Assembly (NCBI GenBank): GCA_016801885.1
Contig: JAFBJY010000268.1
Coordinates: forward strand, 1-64,000
Length of the DNA: 64,000 bases
Reading direction: 5' to 3'
DNA from: Toxotes chatareus
Lineage: Eukaryota; Chordata; Actinopteri; Toxotidae
Shown here: one piece after another, positions 1 to 9,164 of the stretch
Layout of the letters: each line of letters opens with the position of its first letter
Position numbering within the stretch: position 1 is the first letter of the stretch
Notes under the pieces: model-generated
Databases searched by the model: none
Told to the model about the DNA's origin: nothing
The model's input: the letters and a program-made list of their open reading frames with translations, nothing else
Program-made: the position numbers and the translations under genes

Positions 1-347
1 AAATAAACTTCACAGGTTCTTGTTTTAATCAAGTTTCAGCTGCTGGTTTTCACTCTCATCTTTTCTGAGTCTTTTTTTTTTTTTAAGTTGACTTTTAAAA
101 TTCATAGAATCGAGGCTCAAACTCTTCAGAGTAGTCAGGAGCTTTCTAACTCTGTGAACCTCTGAAAGACAGTTTGACAAGTTTCTATCTTTGTTTTTTC
201 TCAGATCTTTCAGATAAACTGTGGCAGCATTTTGCTTTGCTGCTTTAATACCTGAAAAGGTGTGTGTGAGTGAAAGAGACAGACATGTACAGACTGAACT
301 ATCTGTTCAACAGTCAGAGTTTCTCTAACAGGAGGAGACTCTCTCTG

Positions 348-890
348 CTACACTCTACACAGAGACACTGAGGAACCAGACTTCCACACTCCAAACCCAG
401 GATACAGAGGTTCAGTGAATGTGGTGTTGAAGGTGTAGAGGTGGATCAGTGAGTCAGAGGAGACTCTGTAGAAGGACAGAGAGCCAGCAAGACAGTCCAC
501 ATACACTGCTACTCTGTCAGAGACAGAGGAAGATGATGAAGAGGAGGAGGAGACAGGTGTCATTGTGTTATTGTGCCAAACAGAGTAACCACCATCAGAA
601 CAGAACATTCTCCAGGACTGATTGTTCCTTCCAAACCAACAGTTTTCTCTGTTTCCTTCCTTCTGATTCCTCTGTAACTCACTGATTTGTGAACTCCTCC
701 TCCCACTCAACCTCCCAGTAACAGCGACCAGTCAGACCATTACTACACAACAGCTGATGACACTGGTCAAATCTGTCTGGATGATCAGGATATGACTGAT
801 CCTCCTCCACATGTGTCACCTTCCTGTTGTTGTCAGACAGTTTGAGCTTTCTGTTTACTGTGTTTGTGTTGATGGTGAGTTCACAGAAAT
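348..890 (-). CDS. NLR last exon: PRY-SPRY (B30.2) domain
   Basis: Terminal exon after an acceptor whose AG is at 892-891. It opens with the PRY strand FCELTINTNTVNRKLKLS, continues through the SPRY core GRCYWEVEW, and ends GSSVSLCRV followed by TAG at 350-348. B30.2 is the putative ligand-binding module at the C-terminus of many fish NLRs. The protein changes frame twice, near 690-704 (just after WEVEW) and near 655-661, so three frames are needed to read it; two one-base losses restore the expected exon length modulo three. A serine tract of nine residues, encoded by a TCN/AGN-type trinucleotide stretch near 527-555, sits in a loop. The long ORF that starts mid-exon is only the last part of this domain, not a separate gene. 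Confidence 0.88.
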
Positions 891-1018
891 CTGATGGAGA
901 GAAGAAGACACAACACAGCTGCAGTTATTGATCTATCACCTGATCATTGATTGACACTTTGAAGATGGTTGAATGTGAGCTGCTTTGTTTTCAGGAATCA
1001 AATGAAAACCACACTTAC

Positions 1019-1065
1019 ACTTCCTCAGACCTGGTCTCAAGCATCGGACTCCACCAGGCTCCACT
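1019..1065 (-). CDS. NLR linker exon before B30.2
   Basis: A 47-base exon between an acceptor ending at 1066 and a GTAAG donor starting at 1018. It encodes roughly RVEPGGVRCLRPGLRKY, the linker that joins the last LRR to the B30.2 domain in fish NLRC3-like proteins. Phases match both neighbours: it completes an AG-A codon from the LRR exon and hands a single T to the B30.2 exon to make TAT. It is too short for an ORF search and was found from splice context. Confidence 0.85.
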
Positions 1066-1893
1066 CTGAAAGGAGGAGGGGGGTCAGACCAACACATTCT
1101 CTTTCAGTATGCAAACATGGACATTACATGGCTCTCATACACAGATGGTTTGATTATTCTGTTCATTCAGCAAAGAGACAAAGGACCTGGAGTCCTTATC
1201 TTGGAATGATACGGAGCAGGGAGGTGACATGGAGGAAAGATTCATCATTTGTCTTCTCGATTTGATATTTGACACTTTTGGTGTGAGACACAACAAAAGA
1301 TCTCAGAATGACAAGATCAGGATCTCAGAGAGGTTCAGCTGATTATTGATCATGGATATTTTAGAAGACAGAGACATAATCGGAGACCTGATTTCATTTC
1401 CTCCTTGGTTTGAGACACTGGCAGATGAATGTCTCTGAGCAGTGTAGATGGTTTTATTATTGTTGGGATGTTATTATTAGTGTGTCAGCACTGAACAGGT
1501 ATCTAAAGTCTTTGGGGTTGTTGTGGTGAAAGCACTATGAGTGCTCAAAGTGGCTCTGTTGGTTCAGGAGCAGTTCAACCAGCTGCAGCTCAAATGTTTC
1601 CACGCTGGCTTTGTGCTGATGCAGCATGAAATCCAGTCTGAGAAAGTCCTGCTCAGGTCACAGAAAACAGCTGACCACACCTGATTTAATGATTGTCACA
1701 TATTTTCTCTTAAATATGACACAGTGAGTCATGATGAGATACTGAAGTCAGAATTAGAGAAACCCCTCTTTGTGTTGTTGTTGAATTCAAAGCACTTGTG
1801 TAGAGATCTGTCATCAGCTGTGACACACTAAATGTTTCCAGCTCTTCCTCCTCTATCACACACTGTCTGTGGCTGCAGCAGGCCTCTCCATAC
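1066..1893 (-). other. NLR intron, no gene seen
   Basis: Intron between the second LRR exon and the linker exon. I see no exon-like stretch, recognised transposon or simple repeat of note. Short open frames here have no family resemblance. Confidence 0.6.
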
Positions 1894-2061
1894 CTGAGGG
1901 TGTCCAGTCTCCAGTGTGGATCCTTCAGTCCAGCAGACAGCAGCTTCATTCCTGAGTCTCCTGGATGATTGTAGCTCAGGTCCAGCTCTCTCAGAGGGTT
2001 GGAGCTCAGAGCTGAGGCCAGAGAAGCACAGCCTTCCTCTGTGATCAGACATCCTGACAGC
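1894..2061 (-). CDS. NLR leucine-rich repeat exon 2
   Basis: A 168-base exon with acceptor TCTGCAG ending at 2062 and donor GTATGG starting at 1893. It encodes a ribonuclease-inhibitor-type LRR pair: LSGCLITEEGCASLASAL, then LRELDLSYNHPGDSG and MKLLSAGLKDPHWRLDTLR. The usual exon of this type is 174 bases; this one is six shorter, an in-frame loss of two residues in the segment SSNPLRELDL. Its phase joins the preceding LRR exon through an AG-G codon and the linker exon through AG-A. LRRs form the curved sensor surface of the receptor. Confidence 0.88.
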
Positions 2062-2355
2062 CTGCAGACACACACAGCATCACACAGGAACACTCTGTCA
2101 ACACCTGCTGGTCTGTCTTGTTGTTCTTTTTTTCATATTTTTGTTTTTGGTTCTGGTCCATTTTGGTCCAGGTTCAATGTATTTAAGGCAAATCCTTTAA
2201 ACATCATCTGTAAGATTAAAAAAAATCAACAACTGAAGCAAAAACAAGTTCTGCTGACTAAAATTAACTTTGAACAATCCAACACAAGTTGGCTGTTTAT
2301 CCACTGATGTAAATCAGATATGAGCAAACAGCTAAACAGGTTGATGGATCCTGAC

Positions 2356-2529
2356 CTGAGAGTCTCCATGGTACAGTGTGGACTCTTCAGTCCAGCAGAC
2401 AAAAGCTTCACTCCTGAATCCCACAGGTCATTGTCACTCAGGTCCAGGTGTCTCAGACTAGAGGACTGGGAGCTGAGAACTGAGGACAGAGCTTCACAGC
2501 TTCTCTCTGAGAGGTTACAGCTGCTCAGT
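2356..2529 (-). CDS. NLR leucine-rich repeat exon 1
   Basis: A 174-base exon, the standard unit length for this family, with acceptor CCTCTTCAG ending at 2530 and donor GTCAGG starting at 2355. It encodes LSSCNLSERSCEALSSVL, then LRHLDLSDNDLWDSGVKLLS and AGLKSPHCTMETLR. The frame is intact through the exon and the phase agrees with the end of the NACHT exon (CT-A). Only two LRR exons lie between NACHT and B30.2, which is within the range seen in fish NLRC3-like genes. Confidence 0.9.
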
Positions 2530-2803
2530 CTGAAGAGGAAACAATGAAGAAAAGTCAAATAACATTTGTGTTTAAAGGAAAATTAAAGGAAAAAAACTCT
2601 CAATTTTAACAGTGATGATCATCGCTCATTGACTATGATTCAAACGCAGAAATATCAGCTCTTTATCCACCTGCTAACCAATGAGGAGTTTCTACACTGA
2701 TGATCATCTTTCATTGGCTCTGATTCAAATCCTTTCTGTTTTATTCTCCAGTTTGGAGACATGACAGTTAAATATGACAGAATCAGTAATAAACAGACAT
2801 GTA

Positions 2804-3030
2804 CACAGTCGAGGCCGTAAGTATTCGGACAGTTGTACATGTTTTGTTCTTCGGCAATTTACTTTATTAAATCTGAGGAGTTTGTTTCACTTCATATGTA
2901 TTTGTCCAGTTACTTTTGAACCACTAAAAGGGCTGAATCTCCCACACAGTTCTTTCTATACTGATGTCAACCTGCTCAAATTAAAGCTGAGACTTGGCTC
3001 TTTAATGTAGGATCCATTATTTTAATTCAG
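2804..3030 (+). mobile_element. Tc1/mariner-derived fragment in an NLR intron
   Basis: Begins TACACAGTCGAGGCCGTAAG, then TATTCGGACAG, resembling the inverted terminal repeat of a common non-autonomous fish Tc1-like family, and continues into a body with AAAGCTGAGACTTGG near 2985. The opposite terminal repeat is not visible, so this is one-ended. It lies between the first LRR exon and the NACHT exon and does not disturb splicing signals. The family assignment is from memory of similar fish repeats. Confidence 0.45.
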
Positions 3031-3134
3031 ATTCAATGTGAGAGAGCTCAGAGATGATAATAAGGAATTAAAGAAGAGAGGAATTTAGGAGTTTTTATAT
3101 AATGACGAATAAATCCAACTATCTATACACTTAC

Positions 3135-4929
3135 AGAGCTTTGTTAGAGGCTTTGACAACTGGCAGCAGCTTCAGAAGAGCGTCCTCTGAAGCAGAGTAT
3201 TTCTTTAGGTCAAACAAATCCAGATCTTTTTCTGATGACAGTAAGATGAAGACCAGAGCTGACCATTGAGCAGGAGACAGCTGTCTGTGGAGAGACATCC
3301 TGAACTCAGGGACTGTTGGATCTGCTCCACCAGAGAACGATCATTCAGTTCATTCAGACAGTGGAACAGGTTGATGCTTTGCTCTGCAGAGGGAGTCTCT
3401 TCAATCTTCTTCTTGATGTACTGGACTGTTTGCTGATTGGTCTGTGAGCCACTTCCTGTCTGTGTCAGCAGACCTTGTAGGAGAGTCTGATTGGTCTGCA
3501 GAGAAAGACCCAGGAGGAAGCGGAGGAACAAGTCCAGGTGTCCATTTGGACTCTGTAAGGTTTTGTCAACAGCCCTCTGGTAGAAGGCTGCAAATTTACC
3601 TCTTATTATTTTGAGTCTTTGGGAAGATGATTTCTTTTTTGACAGCAGATTGACTCCAGAGTTGATGAAGGTCAGATGGACATGAAGAGCAGCCAGAAAC
3701 TCCTGAAGACTCAGATGGACGAAGCAGAACACCTTGTCCTGGTACAGTCCTCTCTCCTCTTTAAAGACCTGTGTAAACACTCCTGAGTACACTGAGGCTG
3801 CTCTGATATCGATGCCACACTCTGTCAGGTCTGATTCATAGAAGATCAGGTTTCCTTTCTGCAGCTGCTCAAAAGCCAGTTTTCCCAGAGACTCAATCAT
3901 CTTCCTGGTCTCTGGACTCCAGTGTGGATCTGTCTCAGCTCCTCCATCATACTTAACGTTCTTCAGTTTGGACTGAACCACCAGGAAGTGGATGTACATC
4001 TCAGTCAGGGTCTTGGGCAGTCCTCCTCCCTCTCTGGTTTTCAACACATCCTCCAGAACTGTAGCAGTGATCCAGCAGAAGACCGGGATGTGGCACATGA
4101 TGTGGAGGCTTCATGAAGTCTTGATGTGGGAGATGATCCTTCTGACCTGCTCCTCCTCTCTGAGCCTCTTCCTGAAGTACTCCTCCTTCTGTGGGTCAGT
4201 GAACCCTCTGACCTCTGTCACCATGTCAACACACTCAGGAGGGATCTGATTGGCTGCTGCAGGTTGTGTGGTTATCCAGAGGCGAGCAGAGGGAAGCAGT
4301 TTCCCCTGATGAGGTTTGTCAGCAGCACATCCACTGAGGTGGACTCTGTAACATCAGTCAGGATCTCAGTGTTGTGGAAGTCCAGAGGAAGTCGACACTC
4401 ATCCAGACCGTCAAAGATGAACAGAACCTGGACCTCTTCAAACCTGCAGAGTCCTGCTTCTTTGGTTTCAGTAAAGAACTGATGAACAAGTTCCACTAAG
4501 CTGAACTTTTCTCTTTCAGCACATTCAGCTCTCTGAACGTGAATGGAAATGTGAAGTGTATGTCCTGGTTGGCTTTGTCTTCAGCCCAGTCCAGAGTCAA
4601 CTTCTGTGTTAAGACTGTTTTCCCAATGCCAGCCACTCCCTTTGTCATCACTGTTCTGATTGGTCCATCTCTTCCAGGTGAGGCTTTAAAGATGTCTTCT
4701 TGTCTGATGCTTGTTTCTGGTCTGGCTGGTTTCCTGAATGCTGTTTCAATCTGTCTGACCTCATGTTCATCATTGACCTCTCCAGTCCCTCCCCCTGTGA
4801 TGTAGAGCTCTGTGTAGATCTGATTCAGAAGGGTTGGGTTTCCTGCTTTAGAGATCCCCTCAAACACACACTGGAACTTCTTCTTCAGAGTAGATTTAAG
4901 TTTACGTTGACAAACTGCAGCATCATGTC
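3135..4929 (-). CDS. NLR large exon: FISNA and NACHT NTPase with helical C-terminal part
   Basis: A 1,795-base exon between an acceptor at 4931-4930 and a GTAAG donor at 3134. The first part is the fish-specific FISNA segment (DAAVCQRKLKSTLKKKFQCV and following). NACHT shows Walker A GVAGIGKT near 4640-4610 and Walker B FIFDGLDECRL near 4420-4380. The winged-helix and superhelical part follows (HIPVFCWITATVLEDVLKTR, then VFCFVHLSLQEFLAALHVHL) and ends near ASEDALLKLLPVVKASNKAL. Three one-base losses (4507-4510, 4300-4302, 3281-3283) and a TGA at 4111-4113 break it into four pieces. Restoring three bases gives exactly the phase needed to join the next exon, which supports those placements. NACHT drives nucleotide-dependent oligomerisation in NLR proteins. 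Confidence 0.92.
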
Positions 4930-5071
4930 CTGAATGAACAAACAAGAAACAACATCAATGACTGATTCATAAAGGAAACAACACACATGAACATATTTCC
5001 CTCCATGTCTTGAGACGTTAGTAAATGTCCCATTTGTCCATCATGTTGAATCTTTAGAGAAATCCTCTTAC

Positions 5072-5297
5072 TGCTGTTCAGACAGTCAGCCAGCTCCTCC
5101 TGCTTCATTCTCCTCAGGAAGTTCACTGTGATCTTCACAAAAGCCTCTCTGCTGCTCCTCCTCTGCTCTTCATCCTCAGCGTTCAACACCTCCTCATCCT
5201 CCCTCTGACTCTCTGAGCATGGGTAATCTGGACTCAAAACCTTCTGGATCTTCTTCAGCTCCTTCTTCACAAAAGTGACAATGTTCTCCTCCAGCAG
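5072..5297 (-). CDS. NLR N-terminal helical exon before FISNA
   Basis: A 226-base exon with acceptor TTCTGTTCCAG ending at 5298 and donor GTAAGA starting at 5071. It encodes LLEENIVTFVKKELKKIQKV, an acidic hinge SQREDEEVLN, and SSREAFVKITVNFLRRMKQE, a helical region found just before FISNA in fish NLRC3-like proteins. Frame is open throughout, and the single trailing base pairs with the next exon to give AGA. It is not a recognisable PYD or CARD to my reading. Confidence 0.88.
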
Positions 5298-5459
5298 CTG
5301 GAACAGAAAACTATATGAATGACACAATCAAAGTAAAACCATGGAGCCAAACATCAGATCCATGTTGGACACACTGACAATCCACTGCTCTAAAAAGTGC
5401 AGCATGGAGATTATTGTCAACACAACAGATGTCAAAGTAGTTGTTGTCCATGTACAGAC

Positions 5460-5538
5460 CATAAATATGGAGTCCAGGTGTGTTTGATGCTGCTGGGCAG
5501 ACTGAGCACTGGGAACCTCTGAGCTCTCCTGGTCCACT
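5460..5538 (-). CDS. NLR upstream exon
   Basis: A 79-base exon: acceptor TCCTCCACAG ending at 5539, donor GTCTGT starting at 5459. It encodes VDQESSEVPSAQSAQQHQTH and LDSIFM, a conserved stretch that precedes LLEEN in this family. An in-frame ATG exists inside the TGGACCAGG context only if frames are mixed, and the good acceptor suggests this is an internal exon with coding sequence further upstream. Confidence 0.8.
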
Positions 5539-6250
5539 CTGTGGAGGAATCATGAAGAATTAGCTCACATTATGTTTGCAGCATCTGTGAGCGTTTTATG
5601 CTTTGTACACAAACAACAACTGCTTTTATGTTCTGTGGTGACTGTCCTGATTAAAGCAAACACTACTGTGCTGTGACAATGAGAGGAAACAAGCAATCAG
5701 TTCTGTACCTCATGACCTAGAGTCATCACAACAAGTCCACCTTTTAAATGATGAGTTTTAAGGACTCATACTCATACATACAGGAACTGGATAGGTGCTG
5801 AGTTACAGGAGTTTTAGTTCTGATCTGAATGACACATATTAGAACATAAGAAGTGCTTTTCTTGAAAAGAGAAACATCAACCTTGCCACTTTCAGCCTGT
5901 GTTGTCAACATGATCCTGAAACACAGGCTTTAGTGGCAATATACTATACTGTTCATGAATGCATGGAGACAAAACACAATCACTTCATCTTTCATAGAAT
6001 ACCAGTTATACAGGACAGCTGTCTGATACATTTTAAACTCAGCTGCAGCTCACTTCTTTGCAGCTGAGGGAGGCACAAACACAAGAAATGTAACACAAAA
6101 CCAACACAGCTGACTATAAACATGATGAAAGTAAAGGTGCTCAAGGCTCCACCAATCAGGATCAAAGAGAGAGAAGTGTCAATAAAGAATAAGTAAAAGG
6201 TAAAATAATAAAACCTTTAGTTTAAAAAGAAGTTAAAAAAAATAGAAAAG
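5539..6250. other. NLR upstream intron, mostly featureless
   Basis: Between the 79-base NLR exon and the LINE fragment. Apart from the hydrophobic open stretch listed separately at 6000-6190, I see no splice-bounded exon belonging to the NLR. The family normally has an exon encoding a Ser/Lys-rich segment here; I could not find it. Confidence 0.5.
6000..6190 (-). other. Hydrophobic open stretch, possible membrane-segment exon remnant
   Basis: Read on the minus strand, this gives an open frame with a 25-30 residue hydrophobic run (LILIGGALSTFTFIMFIVSC, then VGFVLHFLCLCLP) followed by a polar tail containing LQRSELQLS. This is the profile of a single-pass membrane segment with a cytoplasmic start. 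No signal peptide, Ig domain or convincing splice pair was found nearby, so it may be a relic or chance. I do not assign a family. Confidence 0.25.
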
Positions 6251-6261
6251 TTAAAAACGTT

Positions 6262-6530
6262 GCTTCAGGACCTCAGATCTGGCAAGTTTCTCAAAAGCTT
6301 TCATTCAAATTCAAGTCAGGGCGACTGCTCTAAAATCATTCAGTGTTTTGGGACAGCTGGATTTTGGAACTGGGACAAACACAGCGTCTTTCCAGAGCTT
6401 AGGGACATGTGTCTTTAAGCCCAAAGGAGGAAGAGGAAGAGATTTATAGGTCCCTGAATCGACCCATAGCACAGGTCCAGTGTCTTTTCCCACCTGGTTG
6501 GACAGGAGACATACTGGTAAAAGTTTTTAA
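6262..6530 (-). mobile_element. Non-LTR retrotransposon reverse-transcriptase fragment
   Basis: The minus-strand translation contains VPKLWKDAVFVPVPKSSCPK followed by TLNDFRAVALT, the conserved start of the LINE reverse-transcriptase domain in which new synthesis is specified after the endonuclease. About 60 codons are open, then the match decays (a KAFEKLARSEV-like continuation is visible in another frame). It is a short dead insertion in the NLR upstream region on the same strand as the NLR. Confidence 0.75.
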
Positions 6531-6814
6531 ATGTCTCATAAATGTCTCCATCATTTGTCCTGTAGAAATATCAGCTGCTCCTCCACTGATTGGCTCTTCT
6601 TTCTTTCATATCTTTCACACACGATTCAGAGACGACCATTTCCATTCACTGACACACAGATGGACTGAGATCCACTGATTTTATCTGACAATCTGTTTGT
6701 CTGCAGTGTTTCTGTAGAAAATGACTTGATGAAACAAGCTGCAGGTGATTATTCCACACAAACAACTGAGACTCAGTTCATTTCTCCTCAATATTATTCG
6801 AGGGGCCCTTTTAG

Positions 6815-6997
6815 TTAGGGCCCCTGGCACTTTCCTGCCTTTTCTAATAGTAAAGTCCGAACTATATGAAGCAGCAACAACAAACCAAAACCAAACCAAA
6901 CAGCAGAGACACAGATAGACATCAATAAAAACAGCAAATATGTCCTGACAGACAGTTTTTCTGTTTGTACTGTGACCAGCCACAGAGATATAATCAC
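6815..6997 (-). other. Hydrophobic short ORF, unknown
   Basis: A 60-codon open frame starting MIISLWLVTVQTEKLSVRTY, followed by a long hydrophobic run (LLFLLMSICVSAVWFGFGLL) and a basic tail (LEKAGK). It could encode a membrane-spanning exon of a single-pass receptor. There are no paired exons or cysteines of an Ig fold within reach, and no recognised family. Lying about 0.7 kb from a second hydrophobic stretch on the same strand is the only contextual hint. Confidence 0.3.
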
Positions 6998-7189
6998 CTA
7001 TCAGAGCCGCTGAGATGCTTTATTGTGAGAGTATTTATGGATTTGGGTCTTTATCATCTAATTCATCAGGTAGAGTTTGTCCTGATAGGACCAGGAGGCC
7101 TCTGACTCTGTGGATGGAGTGTTAACTGTCTCTCTGAAAATCACATAGAGCCTGAAAACCCTGTCAGCCCCTCTGAGCTCAGTCCCGTA

Positions 7190-7570
7190 GAGTTCATCTT
7201 ATGACAGAGAAAGTCAGAGCTGTTCTCCAGCCGCTGTCCGGCCGAGCTCAGACCGCATTCAGCGGCTCAGACTGCGGGGAGAGCAGCGGCTCAGGTCCGC
7301 CTCCTCCACAGGCTGATTCAGGCAGGAAAAAGCTGCCTTCAGTCAGCAGTAAGTGGAGCCGCAGACTAACAAAGGCTCCGTGTTCTGCTACTGACCATCA
7401 GCTCACTCTGCTTCTACTCTGACTCCACCGCCTCTACTGCAAATATCCACACAACATGGCGGATAATGAATGACTGAATGAAGAGACAAACCGTTGCGTC
7501 TCTGCGCGCCGCCATATATGAATGGCGGTCCTCCTCCTGCCTCATCCCGACTTCACAGTGACAACTCAGA
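7190..7570. promoter_or_regulatory. CpG-rich segment with ATGGCGG motifs, possible promoter
   Basis: GC- and CpG-richer than its surroundings, with GGCCGAGC, CTGCGGGG and TCTGCGCGCC. ATGGCGG occurs at 7456-7462 and 7522-7528 on the plus strand and as CCGCCAT at 7509-7515, the last two forming a short inverted repeat with a 6-base loop. ATGGCGG is the core of YY1-type initiator motifs in vertebrate promoters (family knowledge). It could serve the minus-strand NLR or an unseen plus-strand transcript. A plus-strand ORF at 7201-7422 overlaps it but has no recognisable domain. Confidence 0.4.
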
Positions 7571-7697
7571 GTCTACACAACTAAACAGCACAACGCAGTA
7601 TAAAAAAACAGTAAAACACTAAAAACTAGAACATCAGATAATTCAGGTAACTACAGGAAGTGTTGACGTGTAAAACATTAAAAGTGCGGACATTTAC

Positions 7698-7716
7698 CTT
7701 CAGACAGAGAAATCAT
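7698..7716 (-). CDS. Candidate first coding exon of the NLR
   Basis: On the minus strand, ATGATTTCTCTGTCTGAAG is followed directly by GTAAATG, giving MISLSEG-like coding ahead of a donor. Fish NLRC3-like proteins often start with a very similar short peptide on a tiny first exon (family knowledge). The connecting exon between this and 5538 was not found, and a CpG-rich promoter-like segment lies downstream of it, so this assignment is tentative. Confidence 0.35.
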
Positions 7717-7767
7717 CTGCGCCTCTAACTTCGGTCAAAGTGAAAGTAAACTTTCAGAAACCGTGGG

Positions 7768-7990
7768 ATACAGTGATGGGAATTCCGACTTTAAGAGAGC
7801 CAGTTCTTATACTTCAGAATCAGAATCAGAAAAAAAGCGAAATTCTTTGGTTATGGACAAACTCCCAATTGAAAATTAAGAAAAGAAGAAAATTGCACAG
7901 AGAAGTGTGTACACAGAGAAAAGAGGTATCTAAAATAAAAAATATAAAAAGAGCCGACTCTTTCCCCTCCAAGTCGCTCCTCTGATTTGT
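7768..7990 (+). mobile_element. Probable hAT-type MITE
   Basis: CAGTGATGGGAATTCCGAC near 7770 and AAAGAGCCGACTCTTTC near 7948 resemble the ends and the internal GAGCCG palindrome of a widespread non-autonomous hAT family in fish. The interior is A-rich and non-coding. I could not define matching terminal repeats or the 8-base target duplication, so the limits are approximate. Confidence 0.35.
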
Positions 7991-8404
7991 ATTTATTTAT
8001 TTATTTTTGCTGCCTAAATGAATTTATTACTAAAATAATGTAAAATTCAGTGTAAAATGAATTACAAATGTAAAAAACATATTGTATCAAAAGTTTATTA
8101 TTTATATGGCTTATTATACTCAACATGGAACAGAGTGCTAAAAAAATAAATTTTAAGTCCAAAACAAATCCCCATCTCAATTTGACAAAAGCTCCACTCT
8201 CTGATTGGTCTCTGATTAAGAGGTCTGCAAAGTAGATGAAGACTGCATCAGTGTCAGTGTAGGACAGAGGACACACGTCATAGTTCCTTCAATTAGCCCT
8301 TGTGTGGTGTTTATATTTTTGTTACTCATGTTACAAATGAAACAAAGTTTTTCAGAACAACTTCATCCTTCCATCAGGTTTCCTGTGTAGACTTGTAAGT
8401 TCAG
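7991..8404. other. AT-rich intergenic, nothing recognised
   Basis: AT-rich, with a short TATT tandem run at 7990-8006. No gene-like frame with domain resemblance on either strand. Confidence 0.5.
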
Positions 8405-8760
8405 CCACTTGGTTAGCTCAGTTGGTAGAGCACGAGACTCAACTCAGTCTCTCAGGGTCGTGGGTTTGAACCCCACTCCAGCGGCCTCCCATGGGCCCAC
8501 CACTGTGGGAGGTGCCATAGGACTTTGGTGCATTGTGGCAGTCTCCCCTGCGACCTGGGCCTGGACCCAGGCAGATTATGACATGACAGTTCCAAGCATA
8601 TGAGGAAGTGGCATCACATGATCTGTAAGTTCCAAGCAGATGAGGAAGTGGCATCATGTCACACCATATACTGGGTAGCGGCCCCTTTAGGCCAAGGCAA
8701 AGGGTTGTAAAACAGGGGGAGGTGGTGCACCCACTTGTCCCAGAAGAAGAAGAATACACC
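8405..8760 (+). mobile_element. tRNA-Lys-type SINE
   Basis: The head carries RNA polymerase III boxes: A box TAGCTCAGTTGGTAGAGCA near 8414 and B box GGGTTTGAACCCC near 8462. It resembles tRNA-Lys(CTT), but the anticodon arm has extra bases (GAGACT and AGTCTC enclosing a six-base loop), so it cannot be a normal tRNA gene. A non-tRNA body follows, including a tandem duplication, TTCCAAGCA then TATGAGGAAGTGGCATCA near 8591 and again near 8630. The 3' limit is uncertain. Confidence 0.6.
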
Positions 8761-9164
8761 TCAGCCACCTGGAGGGGGTAGCTGCAGCCTCACCACCTCT
8801 ACCTTTGGCCTCTGCTCAGGCTGAGGAGCAGCTGTGTCTGATCTGCATCAACAAGCAGTGAAAACTTTCCTCAGTGCTCCTGAAAGTTGCAGTGAACACA
8901 CAGACTGTTAATGGATCTTATTTTCTTCTTTTACTTGAAAAGTCATTGTGGGAGGTGTAGGGGTGTAATGGGGGGCACACAATGCTCCAATGCCCCACTT
9001 GGTGACAGGCTCTCTCAAAGTCACTTTATGACTCTATGAGATGAATTCAACTGCTTCTCAGTCTTTGGTGTTGATTGAACAGGAGTCTTTTGCCCTCCAG
9101 TGGTCACTGTCAGTAACTACAACTCTGCACACTGACAATGATCTGTATTGTAAAGTGGAAGTTA
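8761..9164. other. Intergenic, nothing recognised
   Basis: No open frame with recognisable content and no clear repeat structure between the SINE and the LINE 3' fragment. Confidence 0.5.

Larger units (their letters stand above)
348..5538 (-). pseudogene. NLRC3-like NLR gene (FISNA-NACHT-LRR-B30.2), frame broken
   Basis: A fish-expanded cytosolic pattern-recognition receptor of the NLR family, expected to bind nucleotide through NACHT and sense ligand through LRR and B30.2. Seven exons can be placed from splice sites: 5538-5460, 5297-5072, 4929-3135, 2529-2356, 2061-1894, 1065-1019 and 890-348. All six junction phases fit one continuous protein once the lost bases are allowed for, which strongly supports the model. 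Frame switches fall near 4507-4510, 4300-4302, 3281-3283, 690-704 and 655-661, and each behaves like a one-base loss; a TGA interrupts the frame at 4111-4113. Domain order and exon sizes match teleost NLRC3-like proteins (family knowledge). The 5' coding start is not fixed. It could be a real decaying family member or an intact gene with consensus errors; the clean splice sites favour a recent or artificial break. Confidence 0.9.

Noticed and set aside
348..710. A separate small gene starting MSGRRSSQ
   Set aside because: It is the last part of the B30.2 exon read after frame breaks; the upstream SPRY sequence continues in other frames.
8413..8480. Functional tRNA-Lys gene
   Set aside because: Extra bases in the anticodon arm, mismatched acceptor arm and an attached non-tRNA body point to a SINE.
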